Shown one piece after another: positions 6,679 to 15,892 of a DNA stretch of 64,000 bases (position 1 is the first letter of the stretch; the number at the start of each line of letters is the position of its first letter). The stretch comes from Kitasatospora papulosa (GTDB lineage: Bacteria > Actinomycetota > Actinomycetes > Streptomycetales > Streptomycetaceae), in NCBI RefSeq assembly GCF_000717245.1, contig NZ_JNYQ01000004.1, positions 372,001 to 436,000 of the forward strand, written 5' to 3'. Under the pieces are notes generated by a model. The model saw only the letters and a program-made list of their open reading frames with translations. It was not told where the DNA came from and did no database searches. A program made the position numbers and the translations under genes.

Positions 6679-9615
6679 TCAGCTGCCCTGGTCGTCGCCC
6701 TCCGGCTTCCCGGCGCCCTCGCTGCCCGAGGCGCCACCCGACTTCGGCTGAGCCGCGGCCGCCCGCTCCAGCGCCTTCTGCAGGTCTGCCTGGGCCTTGC
6801 CGTAGGCCTCCCAGTCCTGCTCCTTGAGGGCCGCCTCGCCTGCCGTGTACGCCTTCTGGGCGTCCGCGATGGCCTTCTTCAGCGCGGCGTCCCCGGTGGC
6901 CGGCGGCTCCGTGGTGTCGCCCGGTGGCTCGTCCGGCTCCGTCGGCGGCGTCGTCGTGTCGGAGCCCTCGACCCCGAAGACGGCGTTGAGCGCCTCCCCG
7001 AGACTGTTCTCGAAGACGATCTTCGACCCGTACGAGGCGGCCACCTTGCGCAGCAGCGGGTAGTTCTGCGTGCCACCGCGCGTGTAGACCGGTTCGATGT
7101 AGAGGAAGCCCCCGTCGAGCGGCACGGTCAGCAGGTTGCCGTACTCGATGTCCGAGTCCGTGCCCTTGAGGTTCCTCACGAACTCGGCGACGTCGTCGTT
7201 GCCGTTGAGCTCACTCTGCACCTGGCCCGGTCCCTTGACCGTGCTGGTGACTCTCAGCAGTCTTATAGTGCCGTAGTCCTTGCTGGCCGCGTCCGCGTCC
7301 ACCGCCATGAACGCCCCGAGGTTGGGGCGCCCCTTCGGGGTGAAGGTCGTGGTCAGCGAGAACTTCTGGGTGTCCTGGCCCGGCATCTTCATGCTCAGGT
7401 AGTACGGCGGGACGGACCCGGGTTCCTTGTTGGTCGGGTCGTCCGGCACCTGCCAGGCGTCACTGCCGCTGTAGAACTGCGCCGGGTTCTGCACGTGGTA
7501 CCGCGTCAGCAGCTCCCGCTGGACCTTGAACAGGTCCTGCGGATAGCGCAGGTGGTCCATGAGCTGCTGCGGGATGTCCGCCCGGGGCTCCACCGTGCCG
7601 GGGAACGCCTTGCGCCAGGTCTTGAGGACCGGGTCCTCGGTGTCCCACTCGTAGAGCTTGACCTTGCCGTCGTACGCGTCGACGGTGGCCTTCACCGAGT
7701 TGCGGATGTAGTTGACCTGGTTCTGCTGGGCGACGACGGCCCGCTGGTTGGTGGTCAGCGAGTCGGCCGTGGTGTCACCGAGCGTCGTCCGCGAGGCGTA
7801 CGGGTAGCCGTTGGTGGTGGTGTACGCGTCGACGATCCACTGGATGCGGCCCTTGACGACCGCCGGGTAGGCGTCGCCGTCGATGGTCAGCCAGGGGGCG
7901 ACCGCCTCGACGCGCTCCTTGGGCGTGCGGTTGTACAGGATCCGCGATCCGTCCCCGATGGCTCCGGAGTACAGGATCTGCGGCTCGCTGAAGGACACGG
8001 CATAGGCCGCCCGGTTGAAGGCGTTGGAGAGGCTGACGCCGCTGTCGCCCTTGTAACTGGTGGTCTTCTCGCCGTCCTCCTCGTAGTCGAGCTCCTTCTG
8101 GGGCCCGCCGACGATGGAGTACTGCTCGGTCTTCTCGCCGTAGTAGATCCGCTGCTCGTACGTGCCCAGGTCACCGGTGGTGGGCAGGCCCGACTCGGTG
8201 AAGTCCGGGGAGCCCGCCGGGTTGGTGCCCGTCGTGGTGCCCCGGGCCGCGATCGCGCCGTAGCCGTGGGTGTACGTGAAGTGGTCGTTGATCCAGTTCC
8301 GCTTGGGAAGGCCCTGGAGGTTCAGCTCGCGCAGGCCGATGACGGTGTCCTGCTCCTTGCCGTCCGGGCCCTTGTAGCGGTCGACGTCCAGGGTCTTGGG
8401 GAACTGATAGTAGTTCCTCTTCTGCTGGATCTGCTGGAACGCCGGCGAGACGACGTTCGGGTCCATCACGCGGTAGCTGGCGGCGGCGTCGGCGTTGGCC
8501 CTCAGCTTCGTGCCGTCGTCCGTCGTGCTGGTGCCCTCGTAGTCGTCGACCTTCGCGTCGTCGATGTCGTAGGCGTCCCGTGTCGCGTCGATGTTCTTCT
8601 GGATGAACGCGGCTTCCTTGGCCTGCTCGTTCGGCTGGACCTGGAACTTCTGGACGATCGCCGGGTAGAGGCCGCCGATCAGGATCGCCGACAGCACCAT
8701 CAGACCGAAGCCGATGACCGGCAGCTGCCAGGTGCGTCGCCAGAGGGTCGCGAAGAACAGCACCGCGCAGATCACCGCGATGCAGAAGAGGATCGTCTTC
8801 GCCGGGAGATAGGCGTTGGCGTCGACGTACCTCAGGCCCGTCCAGTTGTCCGTGGCCTTGAAGTCACTGGACTTCACCGCCAGGCCGTACCGGTCGAGCC
8901 AGTACGCCACGGCCTTCAGAGAGACGAAGATCCCGAGCAGCACGGAGAGGTGGCCGGTGGCCGCGCCCGTGGCGCGCGCGCCGGGGCTCGTGATCCGCAG
9001 GCCGCCGTAGAGGTAGTGCGTCAGCGCCGCCGCGATCAGCGACAGCACCACGGCGGCGAAGCCGAACCCGAGCATGAAGCGGTACCACGGCAGGTCGAAG
9101 GCGTAGAAGGAGACGTCCAGCTTGAACTGGGGATCCTTCTGCCCGAACGGCACGCCGTTGACATACATCAGCCACGTACGCCACTGGCCCGACGCGGAGG
9201 CGCCGGCGATCAGCCCGACGAGCGCGGTGACCGCGAGCAGCACCCACCTCTTGTACGGGGCGACACTCATCCGGTAGCGGTCCAGGCTCTGCTGTTCCAG
9301 CGACATCGCGCTCAGCGGCGGCCGGAGCCGGTGCGCGAGCCAGATGTTCACGCCGACGGCCACGGCCATCAGCAGTCCGAAGACGAGGAACAGCCCGATC
9401 TTGGTCCACAGGGTGGTGGTGAAGACGGACGAAAACGCTACCGACCTGTACCAGAGCCAGTCCGTCCAGAACCCGGCGAACATGACGAAGGCCATGGCGA
9501 GGACCGCCAGGACACCCAAAGTCATGAGCAGGGTACGGACGCGCCGGGACGGGCGGCCGACTCTGATCCGTGGCCCGGTCGGGCCTCCGCCGCGGTCCGG
9601 CATCTGGAAAGCCAA
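6679..9615 (-). CDS. UPF0182-family large membrane protein
   Basis: About 978 residues. The first ~320 hold seven or so hydrophobic segments (for example LLMTLGVLAVLAMAFVMFAG, then IGLFLVFGLLMAVAVGVNIW), followed by a ~560-residue extracytoplasmic region and a Pro/Thr- and Lys/Ala-rich tail ending in an acidic stretch (GKPEGDDQGS). This is the actinobacterial UPF0182 architecture; its function is not established. The start is uncertain. TTG 9615 has a GAGG ribosome site eight bases upstream, and ATG 9603 (MPDRGGGPTG) is the other candidate; a GTG at 9672 has no ribosome site. It is divergent from the PPA1309-family gene. Confidence 0.9.
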   Translation of the reverse strand: MAFQMPDRGGGPTGPRIRVGRPSRRVRTLLMTLGVLAVLAMAFVMFAGFWTDWLWYRSVAFSSVFTTTLWTKIGLFLVFGLLMAVAVGVNIWLAHRLRPPLSAMSLEQQSLDRYRMSVAPYKRWVLLAVTALVGLIAGASASGQWRTWLMYVNGVPFGQKDPQFKLDVSFYAFDLPWYRFMLGFGFAAVVLSLIAAALTHYLYGGLRITSPGARATGAATGHLSVLLGIFVSLKAVAYWLDRYGLAVKSSDFKATDNWTGLRYVDANAYLPAKTILFCIAVICAVLFFATLWRRTWQLPVIGFGLMVLSAILIGGLYPAIVQKFQVQPNEQAKEAAFIQKNIDATRDAYDIDDAKVDDYEGTSTTDDGTKLRANADAAASYRVMDPNVVSPAFQQIQQKRNYYQFPKTLDVDRYKGPDGKEQDTVIGLRELNLQGLPKRNWINDHFTYTHGYGAIAARGTTTGTNPAGSPDFTESGLPTTGDLGTYEQRIYYGEKTEQYSIVGGPQKELDYEEDGEKTTSYKGDSGVSLSNAFNRAAYAVSFSEPQILYSGAIGDGSRILYNRTPKERVEAVAPWLTIDGDAYPAVVKGRIQWIVDAYTTTNGYPYASRTTLGDTTADSLTTNQRAVVAQQNQVNYIRNSVKATVDAYDGKVKLYEWDTEDPVLKTWRKAFPGTVEPRADIPQQLMDHLRYPQDLFKVQRELLTRYHVQNPAQFYSGSDAWQVPDDPTNKEPGSVPPYYLSMKMPGQDTQKFSLTTTFTPKGRPNLGAFMAVDADAASKDYGTIRLLRVTSTVKGPGQVQSELNGNDDVAEFVRNLKGTDSDIEYGNLLTVPLDGGFLYIEPVYTRGGTQNYPLLRKVAASYGSKIVFENSLGEALNAVFGVEGSDTTTPPTEPDEPPGDTTEPPATGDAALKKAIADAQKAYTAGEAALKEQDWEAYGKAQADLQKALERAAAAQPKSGGASGSEGAGKPEGDDQGS

Positions 9616-9729
9616 CGTGCGCACCTCGAAGTTCGGGTCGTGTGGAGCAGGCCCAGCGATCGTAGAGCCCACCTATGCAACTTACTGAGGCTTTACCTAG
9701 TTCCCGTTCCCGGGGCAGAAGGAGGCAGG

Positions 9730-10299
9730 ATGTTGGGCATGCCCAACGTTTCCCCCTCAGGCCCCCCGATGGCCGCGAGCCCCCTGACCGTCGCCGTCCT
9801 CGAAATCGACGCCTATGCAGCAGGTCTCGGCTGGGACCAGCCGGCCAGGCTGTTCGCCCTGGTCGACACCGCCCGGCTGCGGGCCCACGAGCCGGGCCTC
9901 GCCGCCCAGCTCGGCCTCGACGACGCCGCCTCCCCGACCGCCGCCCTGACCCCCGTCGAGCAGGAGGAGCTTCCCGCCGGCACCGCGCTGGACGAGTTCC
10001 TCGCCACGATCGCCTGGCCCGACGCCGTGGTCGGCTGCGCCATGACCGTGGAACGGATGATGCTGCCGCCCTCCGCGGAGGCGTCCGTGCCGGACGGTCT
10101 GACCGACGCCCAGCTGACCGAGTGGGTCGGCAAGCATCCCGACCGCCAGGAGGTGCGGATGACCGTGGCGGTGCTGCGGGACGGAGCGCGGGACTCGGCC
10201 GTGCGGCTGCGCGAGAAGGACTCCCCCACCGAGGTCCTGACCGGTGCGGGGCTGGTCCCCGGGCTGGCCGAGGCACTCGCGGCGACCTTCGAGTCCTGA
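9730..10299 (+). CDS. PPA1309-family conserved actinobacterial protein
   Basis: A 189-residue soluble protein with the conserved core TVAVLEIDAYAAGLGWDQPA and LFALVDTARLRAHEP, then AWPDAVVGCAMTVERMMLPP and a C-terminal helix (GLVPGLAEALAATF). It is recognised as the PPA1309 family, widespread in actinobacteria and of unknown function. No membrane segment or catalytic motif is visible. AAGGAGG at 9719-9725 precedes ATG 9730 closely; ATG 9739 and TTG 9733 are possible alternatives. Its position divergent to UPF0182 is typical of streptomycetes, suggesting a shared promoter region of 114 bases or less. Confidence 0.8.
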   Translation: MLGMPNVSPSGPPMAASPLTVAVLEIDAYAAGLGWDQPARLFALVDTARLRAHEPGLAAQLGLDDAASPTAALTPVEQEELPAGTALDEFLATIAWPDAVVGCAMTVERMMLPPSAEASVPDGLTDAQLTEWVGKHPDRQEVRMTVAVLRDGARDSAVRLREKDSPTEVLTGAGLVPGLAEALAATFES

Positions 10300-10309
10300 C
10301 GCCGGGCCG

Positions 10310-10333
10310 GGCCCCGCCCCCCGGGGCGGGGCC
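10310..10333. terminator. GC-rich palindrome between convergent genes
   Basis: A near-perfect stem of about 11 bp made of GGCCCCGCC-type arms, located between the stop of the PPA1309 gene and the stop of the PDZ protease gene. No U-run is present on either side, but the position fits a shared terminator. Confidence 0.5.
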
Positions 10334-10339
10334 GGCGCC

Positions 10340-11449
10340 TCAGCCCGTCGAGCAGCTCGGCAGGCCGGCTGTGTCCCCCGCGCGGATCTTCTCCAGCGAC
10401 TTCGTGGCGTCGTCGAGGGTCTTCACCCGCACCAGGGTGAGGCCGCTCGGCGTGTCGGACGCGGCGGCGGAGCAGTTGTCGTCCGGGGTCAGGAAGTACC
10501 GGGCGCCCGCGTCGCGGGCTCCGACCAGCTTCATGTTGATCCCGCCGATGGGACCGACCTTGCCGTCGTCGTCGATGGTGCCGGTACCGGCGATGAACTT
10601 GCCGCCCGTCAGCTTTCCGGGCGTCAGCTTGTCGATGATGCCCAGCGAGAACATCAGTCCCGCGCTCGGCCCGCCGACGTCGGCGAGCTTGATGTCGATC
10701 TCGAACGGGAACGTGTGGTCCGTCCCGGCCTGGATCCCCACGATCGCCCGGTCCTCCGCCGAGGGGTCCGCGGGATCCTCCGGCGCCTTCCGCGTGGTGA
10801 GGGTGACGTCGTGGGCCCCCTGGGGCTCCTTGCCCGCCTTCTCGGCGGCCGCCGCCGCCTTGGCCGGGATGATCGTGAACACGACGTCCTCGCCGGGCTC
10901 GTGCTTCGTGACGAGCTTCGCGACGTCCTCCGGCTGCTCGACCGCCGTTCCGTCGACGGCCTTGATCACGTCTCCGGCGTGCAGCACGCCCTCGGCCGCG
11001 CTGTCCTTGACGACCGTGGAGACCACGACCCGGGAGGTGACGGGAATCTTCAGCTCCTCCAGGGCGGCGACCTTGGCGCTCTCCTGGGACTGGCTGAACT
11101 CCTCGGCGTTCTCCTGTGTCGACTCCTCCTCCGTCTTGCCGTCCGGATAGAGGGTGTCGTGGGGCACCACGACGCTGTCGTGGGCCAGCCAGCCGTAGAC
11201 GGCCTCGACGATGTTCATGTCGTAGTCCGCGCCGGTGACACGGACCGTCGTCATGTTGAGGTTCCCGGAGGTCGGGTACGTCTTGTGTCCGCTGATGTGC
11301 AGCACCGGCTCGCCTCGCGCGTCGCCGAGCGTGTTCACGGTCGGACCGGGGGACATCTCCGAGTACGGCACGCGGATCAGCACGCCTGCGCAGAGCAGCG
11401 CGATCAGGATGAGGGTGGAGGCGAGCATCGTCGCGGTGCGGCGTGGCAT
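10340..11449 (-). CDS. PDZ-domain Lon-like (S16) membrane-anchored serine protease
   Basis: A 369-residue protein beginning MPRRTATMLASTLILIALLC, an N-terminal signal-anchor. A PDZ domain spans roughly residues 125-210 (SRVVVSTVVKDSAAEGVLHAGDVIKAVDG). The C-terminal Lon proteolytic domain has the Ser in VGGPSAGLMFSLGI and the Lys in NMKLVGARDAG, the Ser-Lys dyad of S16 peptidases. This is the YlbL-type PDZ-S16 family, facing the outside of the membrane and presumed to act in envelope protein quality control. ATG 11449 is chosen because the anchor helix follows at once; the open frame upstream is Arg/Pro-rich and not protein-like. The terminal CSTG carries a Cys. Confidence 0.88.
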   Translation of the reverse strand: MPRRTATMLASTLILIALLCAGVLIRVPYSEMSPGPTVNTLGDARGEPVLHISGHKTYPTSGNLNMTTVRVTGADYDMNIVEAVYGWLAHDSVVVPHDTLYPDGKTEEESTQENAEEFSQSQESAKVAALEELKIPVTSRVVVSTVVKDSAAEGVLHAGDVIKAVDGTAVEQPEDVAKLVTKHEPGEDVVFTIIPAKAAAAAEKAGKEPQGAHDVTLTTRKAPEDPADPSAEDRAIVGIQAGTDHTFPFEIDIKLADVGGPSAGLMFSLGIIDKLTPGKLTGGKFIAGTGTIDDDGKVGPIGGINMKLVGARDAGARYFLTPDDNCSAAASDTPSGLTLVRVKTLDDATKSLEKIRAGDTAGLPSCSTG

Positions 11450-11636
11450 GGAACGACAGTACGGGAACGGCCTGTCAGTGCACCGTCGGGGCCGGTCCGT
11501 ACGAGGCGGAGGGACGTGGCCGGTCCGGGCGGGACGGGCGGCACCGGGGGTTCCGCTCGCGACGCCGACGGGGCGGCGGGGAGGCGGTGTGGTGCGGTGC
11601 GGTGCGGAATTGGCGACTGCGTACGGTCGCGGAGTG

Positions 11637-11807
11637 TCAGACCGCCTCGGAACCGGAATGCGATTTCTCCATCGCTTCACGGAACCGGGCGTAGCCGGCG
11701 AGTTCGGTGACGTCACCGGTAGTTCGATTACGGGCTGCCCACCCTCCCCATATCGCCGCGCCGAGAGCGGCTATGAGCGGAATCAACAGCCAAGCGAGTG
11801 CTGCCAT
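11637..11807 (-). CDS. Small single-pass membrane protein
   Basis: A 56-residue protein. MAALAWLLIPLIAALGAAIW forms one transmembrane helix, followed by a basic cytoplasmic tail (GWAARNRTTGDVTELAGYAR ...). A GGGAGG ribosome site lies 7 bases before ATG 11807, which argues for real translation. No family is recognised. It lies upstream of, and in the same direction as, the PDZ protease gene with 187 bases between them. Confidence 0.65.
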   Translation of the reverse strand: MAALAWLLIPLIAALGAAIWGGWAARNRTTGDVTELAGYARFREAMEKSHSGSEAV

Positions 11808-11934
11808 CACGACCTCCCTACCCCATGAGCGACCGCAACCGACGATCAGAAGACTAGCCAGCTGCAGCACCAACGCTCACGGCAGGGGTGCGGTTACGCA
11901 AATCGGGGCTGATGCCCCCCGGGACGGTTTGCGC

Positions 11935-12396
<462 letters not shown>

Positions 12397-12502
12397 GGGG
12401 CCATGGTGCCGCACGGCACCGACATCCCGGAATAGCGTGGTCGACCAGCGCCGCCCCCGTCCTCTTGGAGTCTCCTACCAGGACGGACCGGGTGGCACCG
12501 GT

Positions 12503-13645
12503 CTAGAAACGACGACGGGCCTTGCGGGCCCGCCGGACCAGAGCGGCCGTTCCGAGCAGCGCGACGGTGGCACCCGCGGCGCCCGCGGCGGTGGCGTCCT
12601 TCCGGCCGAGCCGCCGGCCCGCGACCGTGTGGCGCCCCTCCACCTCTTCCAGGAGCGCCGCCAGGACCTCCTCGTTGGTCCACCGGGGGCGCCATCCCGC
12701 GTCGTGGAGCCTGCTGACGCTCACCACCCAGGGGTGCATGGTGTAGGCGAGATCGCCCGCCGGTGACGGCGTGAGACCGATGCGGTGCAGCCGGGCGGCG
12801 GCGCCGAGGGCGACGGCGGACGGCAGTTCCATCCGGCGCACACCGGACAGTTCCTCCACCTCCTCCTGCTCGAGCCAGCCGTCGCATCCGACCGCGAACT
12901 CTCCGTCGATCTTCTCGAGAGCGGCGTACTCCAGGGCGCTCACCAGGTCGTCGACGTGGCAGAACTGCCAGGCCGGACGCGAGCCGGCGACGACGAGGAG
13001 CCTGGGGGACTCGAAGTACCGGGTGAGCGCCGTGTCCGTGCCGCCGACCAGGACCGTGGGACGCACGACCGTGACGTTGAGACCGGGGTGGGCGCGGGGC
13101 GCGCGGCGTCCGAGCCGCTCGATCTCCAGCAGGTCGCCGACGCCGGTGGCCTCGGCCGTGGCCCGCAGCTCCGCGTCCTCGGCGAGCGGGATGTCGTTGT
13201 CGGCCAGGGCTCCGTAGACCATCGCCGAGGTGCACAGCACCACCCGGTGGACACCGACGGCGGCGGCCGCCGTCAGGACGGTCTGGGTACCGCGCACGTT
13301 GTACGCGGTACGGGCGGCGGGGTCGGTCTCCAGGTCGAGGTCGAGCGCCATGTGCACGACGACGTCCGCGCCACGCAGTTTCTCGGCGATGCCGGGGTCG
13401 CGGACGTCCAGGACGTGCCACGTCGCCTCGGAGACGTCGCCCCTGCGCTCGTCTATGGCGATGACCTGCTTGATCTCGTCGGATGCGGCGAGGTGGGCGG
13501 TGAGCAGCTCACCGACGCCGGTCGCGGCACCGGTGACCGCGACGACGGGGCCGCGGCTTCGGGAAGAATTTTTCGTGGGCTTGCTTTCGGGCGAGGGGTC
13601 GGCCAGGTTTCGCGCTGCGCGAACCTGCGGATCTGGGGAACTCAC
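12503..13645 (-). CDS. NAD(P)-dependent epimerase/short-chain dehydrogenase with C-terminal TM tail
   Basis: A 380-residue protein. The Rossmann glycine motif VAVTGAATGVGELLTAHLAA starts near residue 35, and an active-site-like CTSAMVYGALADN lies near residue 140. The usual YxxxK is not clear, so catalysis may have diverged. The end (GAAGATVALLGTAALVRRAR) is one membrane helix followed by a basic tail, suggesting attachment to the membrane. GTG 13645 is chosen because GGAG lies 8 bases upstream; the longer open frame is not protein-like. It is divergent from the DUF2342 gene over a 191-base gap. The substrate is unknown. Confidence 0.8.
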   Translation of the reverse strand: MSSPDPQVRAARNLADPSPESKPTKNSSRSRGPVVAVTGAATGVGELLTAHLAASDEIKQVIAIDERRGDVSEATWHVLDVRDPGIAEKLRGADVVVHMALDLDLETDPAARTAYNVRGTQTVLTAAAAVGVHRVVLCTSAMVYGALADNDIPLAEDAELRATAEATGVGDLLEIERLGRRAPRAHPGLNVTVVRPTVLVGGTDTALTRYFESPRLLVVAGSRPAWQFCHVDDLVSALEYAALEKIDGEFAVGCDGWLEQEEVEELSGVRRMELPSAVALGAAARLHRIGLTPSPAGDLAYTMHPWVVSVSRLHDAGWRPRWTNEEVLAALLEEVEGRHTVAGRRLGRKDATAAGAAGATVALLGTAALVRRARKARRRF

Positions 13646-13836
13646 CGGGCGTCTCCAGCGGTTGTCTTCAGTACGTACCCGAATGACGCGTGCGTACCAG
13701 GTGGCGTCCATCCTGCCGCAGGCCGGGAGCCGGCGGAGCACTGAGGCCCCGAGCGGGCTTCGGTGTCTACGCTGGATGGTGATGTCGGGCAGTCGCCGTC
13801 GGTTCGAGCCGGCGGCCTTACGAGCCGAGGAAACCC

Positions 13837-15291
13837 GTGAGTGACACCCCATTCGGATTCGGCCTTCCGCCGGAGGAGCCGGAAGACGGCGACGAGGGCA
13901 AGAAGAAGGACCCCACCGGTGGTGGGCAGGGCTCGGGCGGGCCGGCGAACCCGTTCGGCTTCGGGCCCGGCGCGGGCGGGGACAACCCGTTCGCGGCGAT
14001 GTTCGGCTCGATGAACCCGAACGACCTGGGTGCGGCCTTCCAGCAGCTCGGCCAGATGCTGAGCTACGAGGGCGGCCCGGTCAACTGGGACATGGCCAAG
14101 CAGATCGCCCGCCAGACGGTGTCGCAGGGCACCACGGACGGCAGCAAGGACGCGAGCGTCGGCCCCGCCGAGCGGACCTCCGTCGACGAGGCGCTCCGTC
14201 TCGCCGACCTCTGGCTGGACGGCGTCACCTCGATGCCCTCGGGTTCCGTCACGACCGTGGCGTGGAGCCGTGCCGAGTGGGTCGAGGCGTCCCTGCCCGC
14301 CTGGCAGCAGCTGGTGGACCCGGTCGCCGAGCGCGTCGGCCTGGCCATGGGAGATGTCCTGCCGGAGGAGATGCAGGCCATGGCCGGCCCGCTGATCGGC
14401 ATGATGCGGTCCATGGGCGGCGCCATGTTCGGCCAGCAGATCGGGCAGGCCGTGGGCGTGCTCGCCGGCGAGGTCGTCGGTTCGACCGACATCGGCCTTC
14501 CGCTGGCGCCGGCCGGGAAGGCCGCGCTGCTCCCGCTGAACGTCGAGCGGTTCGGCAAGGACCTGAGCGTTCCGCAGGACGAGGTGCGGCTGTATCTGGC
14601 GCTGCGCGAGGCGGCCCACCAGCGGCTCTTCGCACACGTCCCGTGGCTGCGCTCGCACCTCTTCGGCGCGGTCGAGGCGTATGCGCGCGGCATCAAGGTC
14701 GACACCAGCAAGCTCGAGGACGTCGTCGGCCAGTTCGACCCGTCGCAGCCCGAGCAGCTGCAGGACGCGCTTCAGCAGGGCATGTTCCAGCCCGAGGACA
14801 CCCCGGAGCAGAAGGCTTCGCTGGCCCGTCTGGAGACGGCTCTCGCCCTCGTCGAGGGCTGGGTCGACGCGGTGGTGCACGAGGCCGCGAAGTCCCGTCT
14901 GACCTCGGCGGACGCGCTGCGCGAGACGATGCGCAGGCGCCGGGCGTCCGGTGGTCCCGCGGAGCAGACCTTCGCCACGCTCATCGGCCTCCAGCTGCGG
15001 CCGCGCCGACTGCGGGACGCCTCGCGTCTGTGGGCCTCGCTCACGGACGCCCGGGGCGTCGACGGCCGTGACGGCCTGTGGGAGCACCCGGACATGCTGC
15101 CGACGGCCCAGGACCTGGACGACCCGGACGGCTTCGTCCACCACGAGCAGCTGGACTTCTCCGAGCTGGACAAGATGCTCGGCGAGGCGGCGGAGGGCGG
15201 CACCCGGAAGCCCTCGGCCGAGGACCGGGGCGAGGACGGGGCCGGGGACGACGGGCCGAGGACCGACGGCAAGGACGACGACGGCCGGTGA
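13837..15291 (+). CDS. DUF2342-family putative zinc-dependent hydrolase/metalloprotease
   Basis: A 484-residue actinobacterial protein of the DUF2342 family (also named coenzyme F420 biosynthesis-associated). It opens with a Gly/Pro/Asp-rich region (PFGFGLPPEEPEDGDEG ... NPFGFGPGAGG), then a helical core. YLALREAAHQRLFAHVPWLR near residue 255 is the presumed metal site, an EAAH motif in place of a canonical HExxH. It ends with an acidic charged tail. GTG 13837 follows a GAGGAAA ribosome site. The stop overlaps the Nudix start in GTGA, so the two are translationally coupled. Peptidase activity is unproven. Confidence 0.85.
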   Translation: MSDTPFGFGLPPEEPEDGDEGKKKDPTGGGQGSGGPANPFGFGPGAGGDNPFAAMFGSMNPNDLGAAFQQLGQMLSYEGGPVNWDMAKQIARQTVSQGTTDGSKDASVGPAERTSVDEALRLADLWLDGVTSMPSGSVTTVAWSRAEWVEASLPAWQQLVDPVAERVGLAMGDVLPEEMQAMAGPLIGMMRSMGGAMFGQQIGQAVGVLAGEVVGSTDIGLPLAPAGKAALLPLNVERFGKDLSVPQDEVRLYLALREAAHQRLFAHVPWLRSHLFGAVEAYARGIKVDTSKLEDVVGQFDPSQPEQLQDALQQGMFQPEDTPEQKASLARLETALALVEGWVDAVVHEAAKSRLTSADALRETMRRRRASGGPAEQTFATLIGLQLRPRRLRDASRLWASLTDARGVDGRDGLWEHPDMLPTAQDLDDPDGFVHHEQLDFSELDKMLGEAAEGGTRKPSAEDRGEDGAGDDGPRTDGKDDDGR

Positions 15292-15833
15292 GCCTGCACG
15301 ACGACGCGGTATCGGTCCTCAAGGCCTACGACGAGGGCGACGCGCGGCAGGCCGGGCTCCGCCTGGCCTACCTGGACCACCTGGCCGGGCATCCCGACGG
15401 CATGTGGAAGGCGTGCGGAGCCGGGCACCTGACGGCCAGCGCGCTGGTGGTGGACCCGGAGCGCGGACGGGTCCTGCTGACCCTGCACAGGAAGCTGCGG
15501 ATGTGGCTGCAGATGGGCGGACACTGCGAGCCCCAGGACACCACGCTCGCGGCTGCGGCCCTGCGCGAGGCCACGGAGGAGTCGGGGATCGCGGGGCTCT
15601 CCCTGCTGCCCGGCGGGCCGGTGCGGCTGGACCGGCACCCCATCCCGGCTCCGTGCCACTGGCACCTGGACGTGCAGTACGCGGCGACGGCGACGGCCGG
15701 GGCCGTGGAGCAGATCAGCGAGGAGTCACTCGACCTGCGCTGGTTCCCGTACGACGAGGTGGCGGGGGTGGCGGACGGCTCGGTCGTGCGGCTGCTGGAG
15801 CGCACCAGGGCACGGCTGGCGCAGGGCTTCTAG
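15288..15833 (+). CDS. Nudix hydrolase
   Basis: A 181-residue Nudix hydrolase. The Nudix box is GGHCEPQDTTLAAAALREAT followed by EESGI, with Asp replacing the first Glu of the consensus but the REATEESG metal-binding core intact. The PCHWHLDVQYAAT strand and the SEESLDLRWFPYDEV lid are typical. It should cleave a nucleoside-diphosphate-linked substrate to an orthophosphate product; specificity is not predictable. The start GTG overlaps the preceding stop by four bases, so translation is coupled to the DUF2342 hydrolase, suggesting the two act together. Confidence 0.88.
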   Translation: MSLHDDAVSVLKAYDEGDARQAGLRLAYLDHLAGHPDGMWKACGAGHLTASALVVDPERGRVLLTLHRKLRMWLQMGGHCEPQDTTLAAAALREATEESGIAGLSLLPGGPVRLDRHPIPAPCHWHLDVQYAATATAGAVEQISEESLDLRWFPYDEVAGVADGSVVRLLERTRARLAQGF

Positions 15834-15840
15834 ACACGGG

Positions 15841-15870
15841 TGGGGCGGTCTCCGTCCGGAGACCGCCCCA
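15841..15870. terminator. Bidirectional terminator
   Basis: TGGGGCGGTCTCC (15841-15853) pairs perfectly with 15858-15870 across a GTCC loop. It lies between the convergent Nudix and AIM24 genes. Confidence 0.8.
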
Positions 15871-15892
15871 CCGCCCGCGGTGACGACCGGGG

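Noticed and set aside
6640..9729. A long plus-strand frame leading into the PPA1309 gene
   Set aside because: Opposite the UPF0182 gene; the composition is that of an antisense shadow. Only the part from about 9730, preceded by AAGGAGG, is protein-like.
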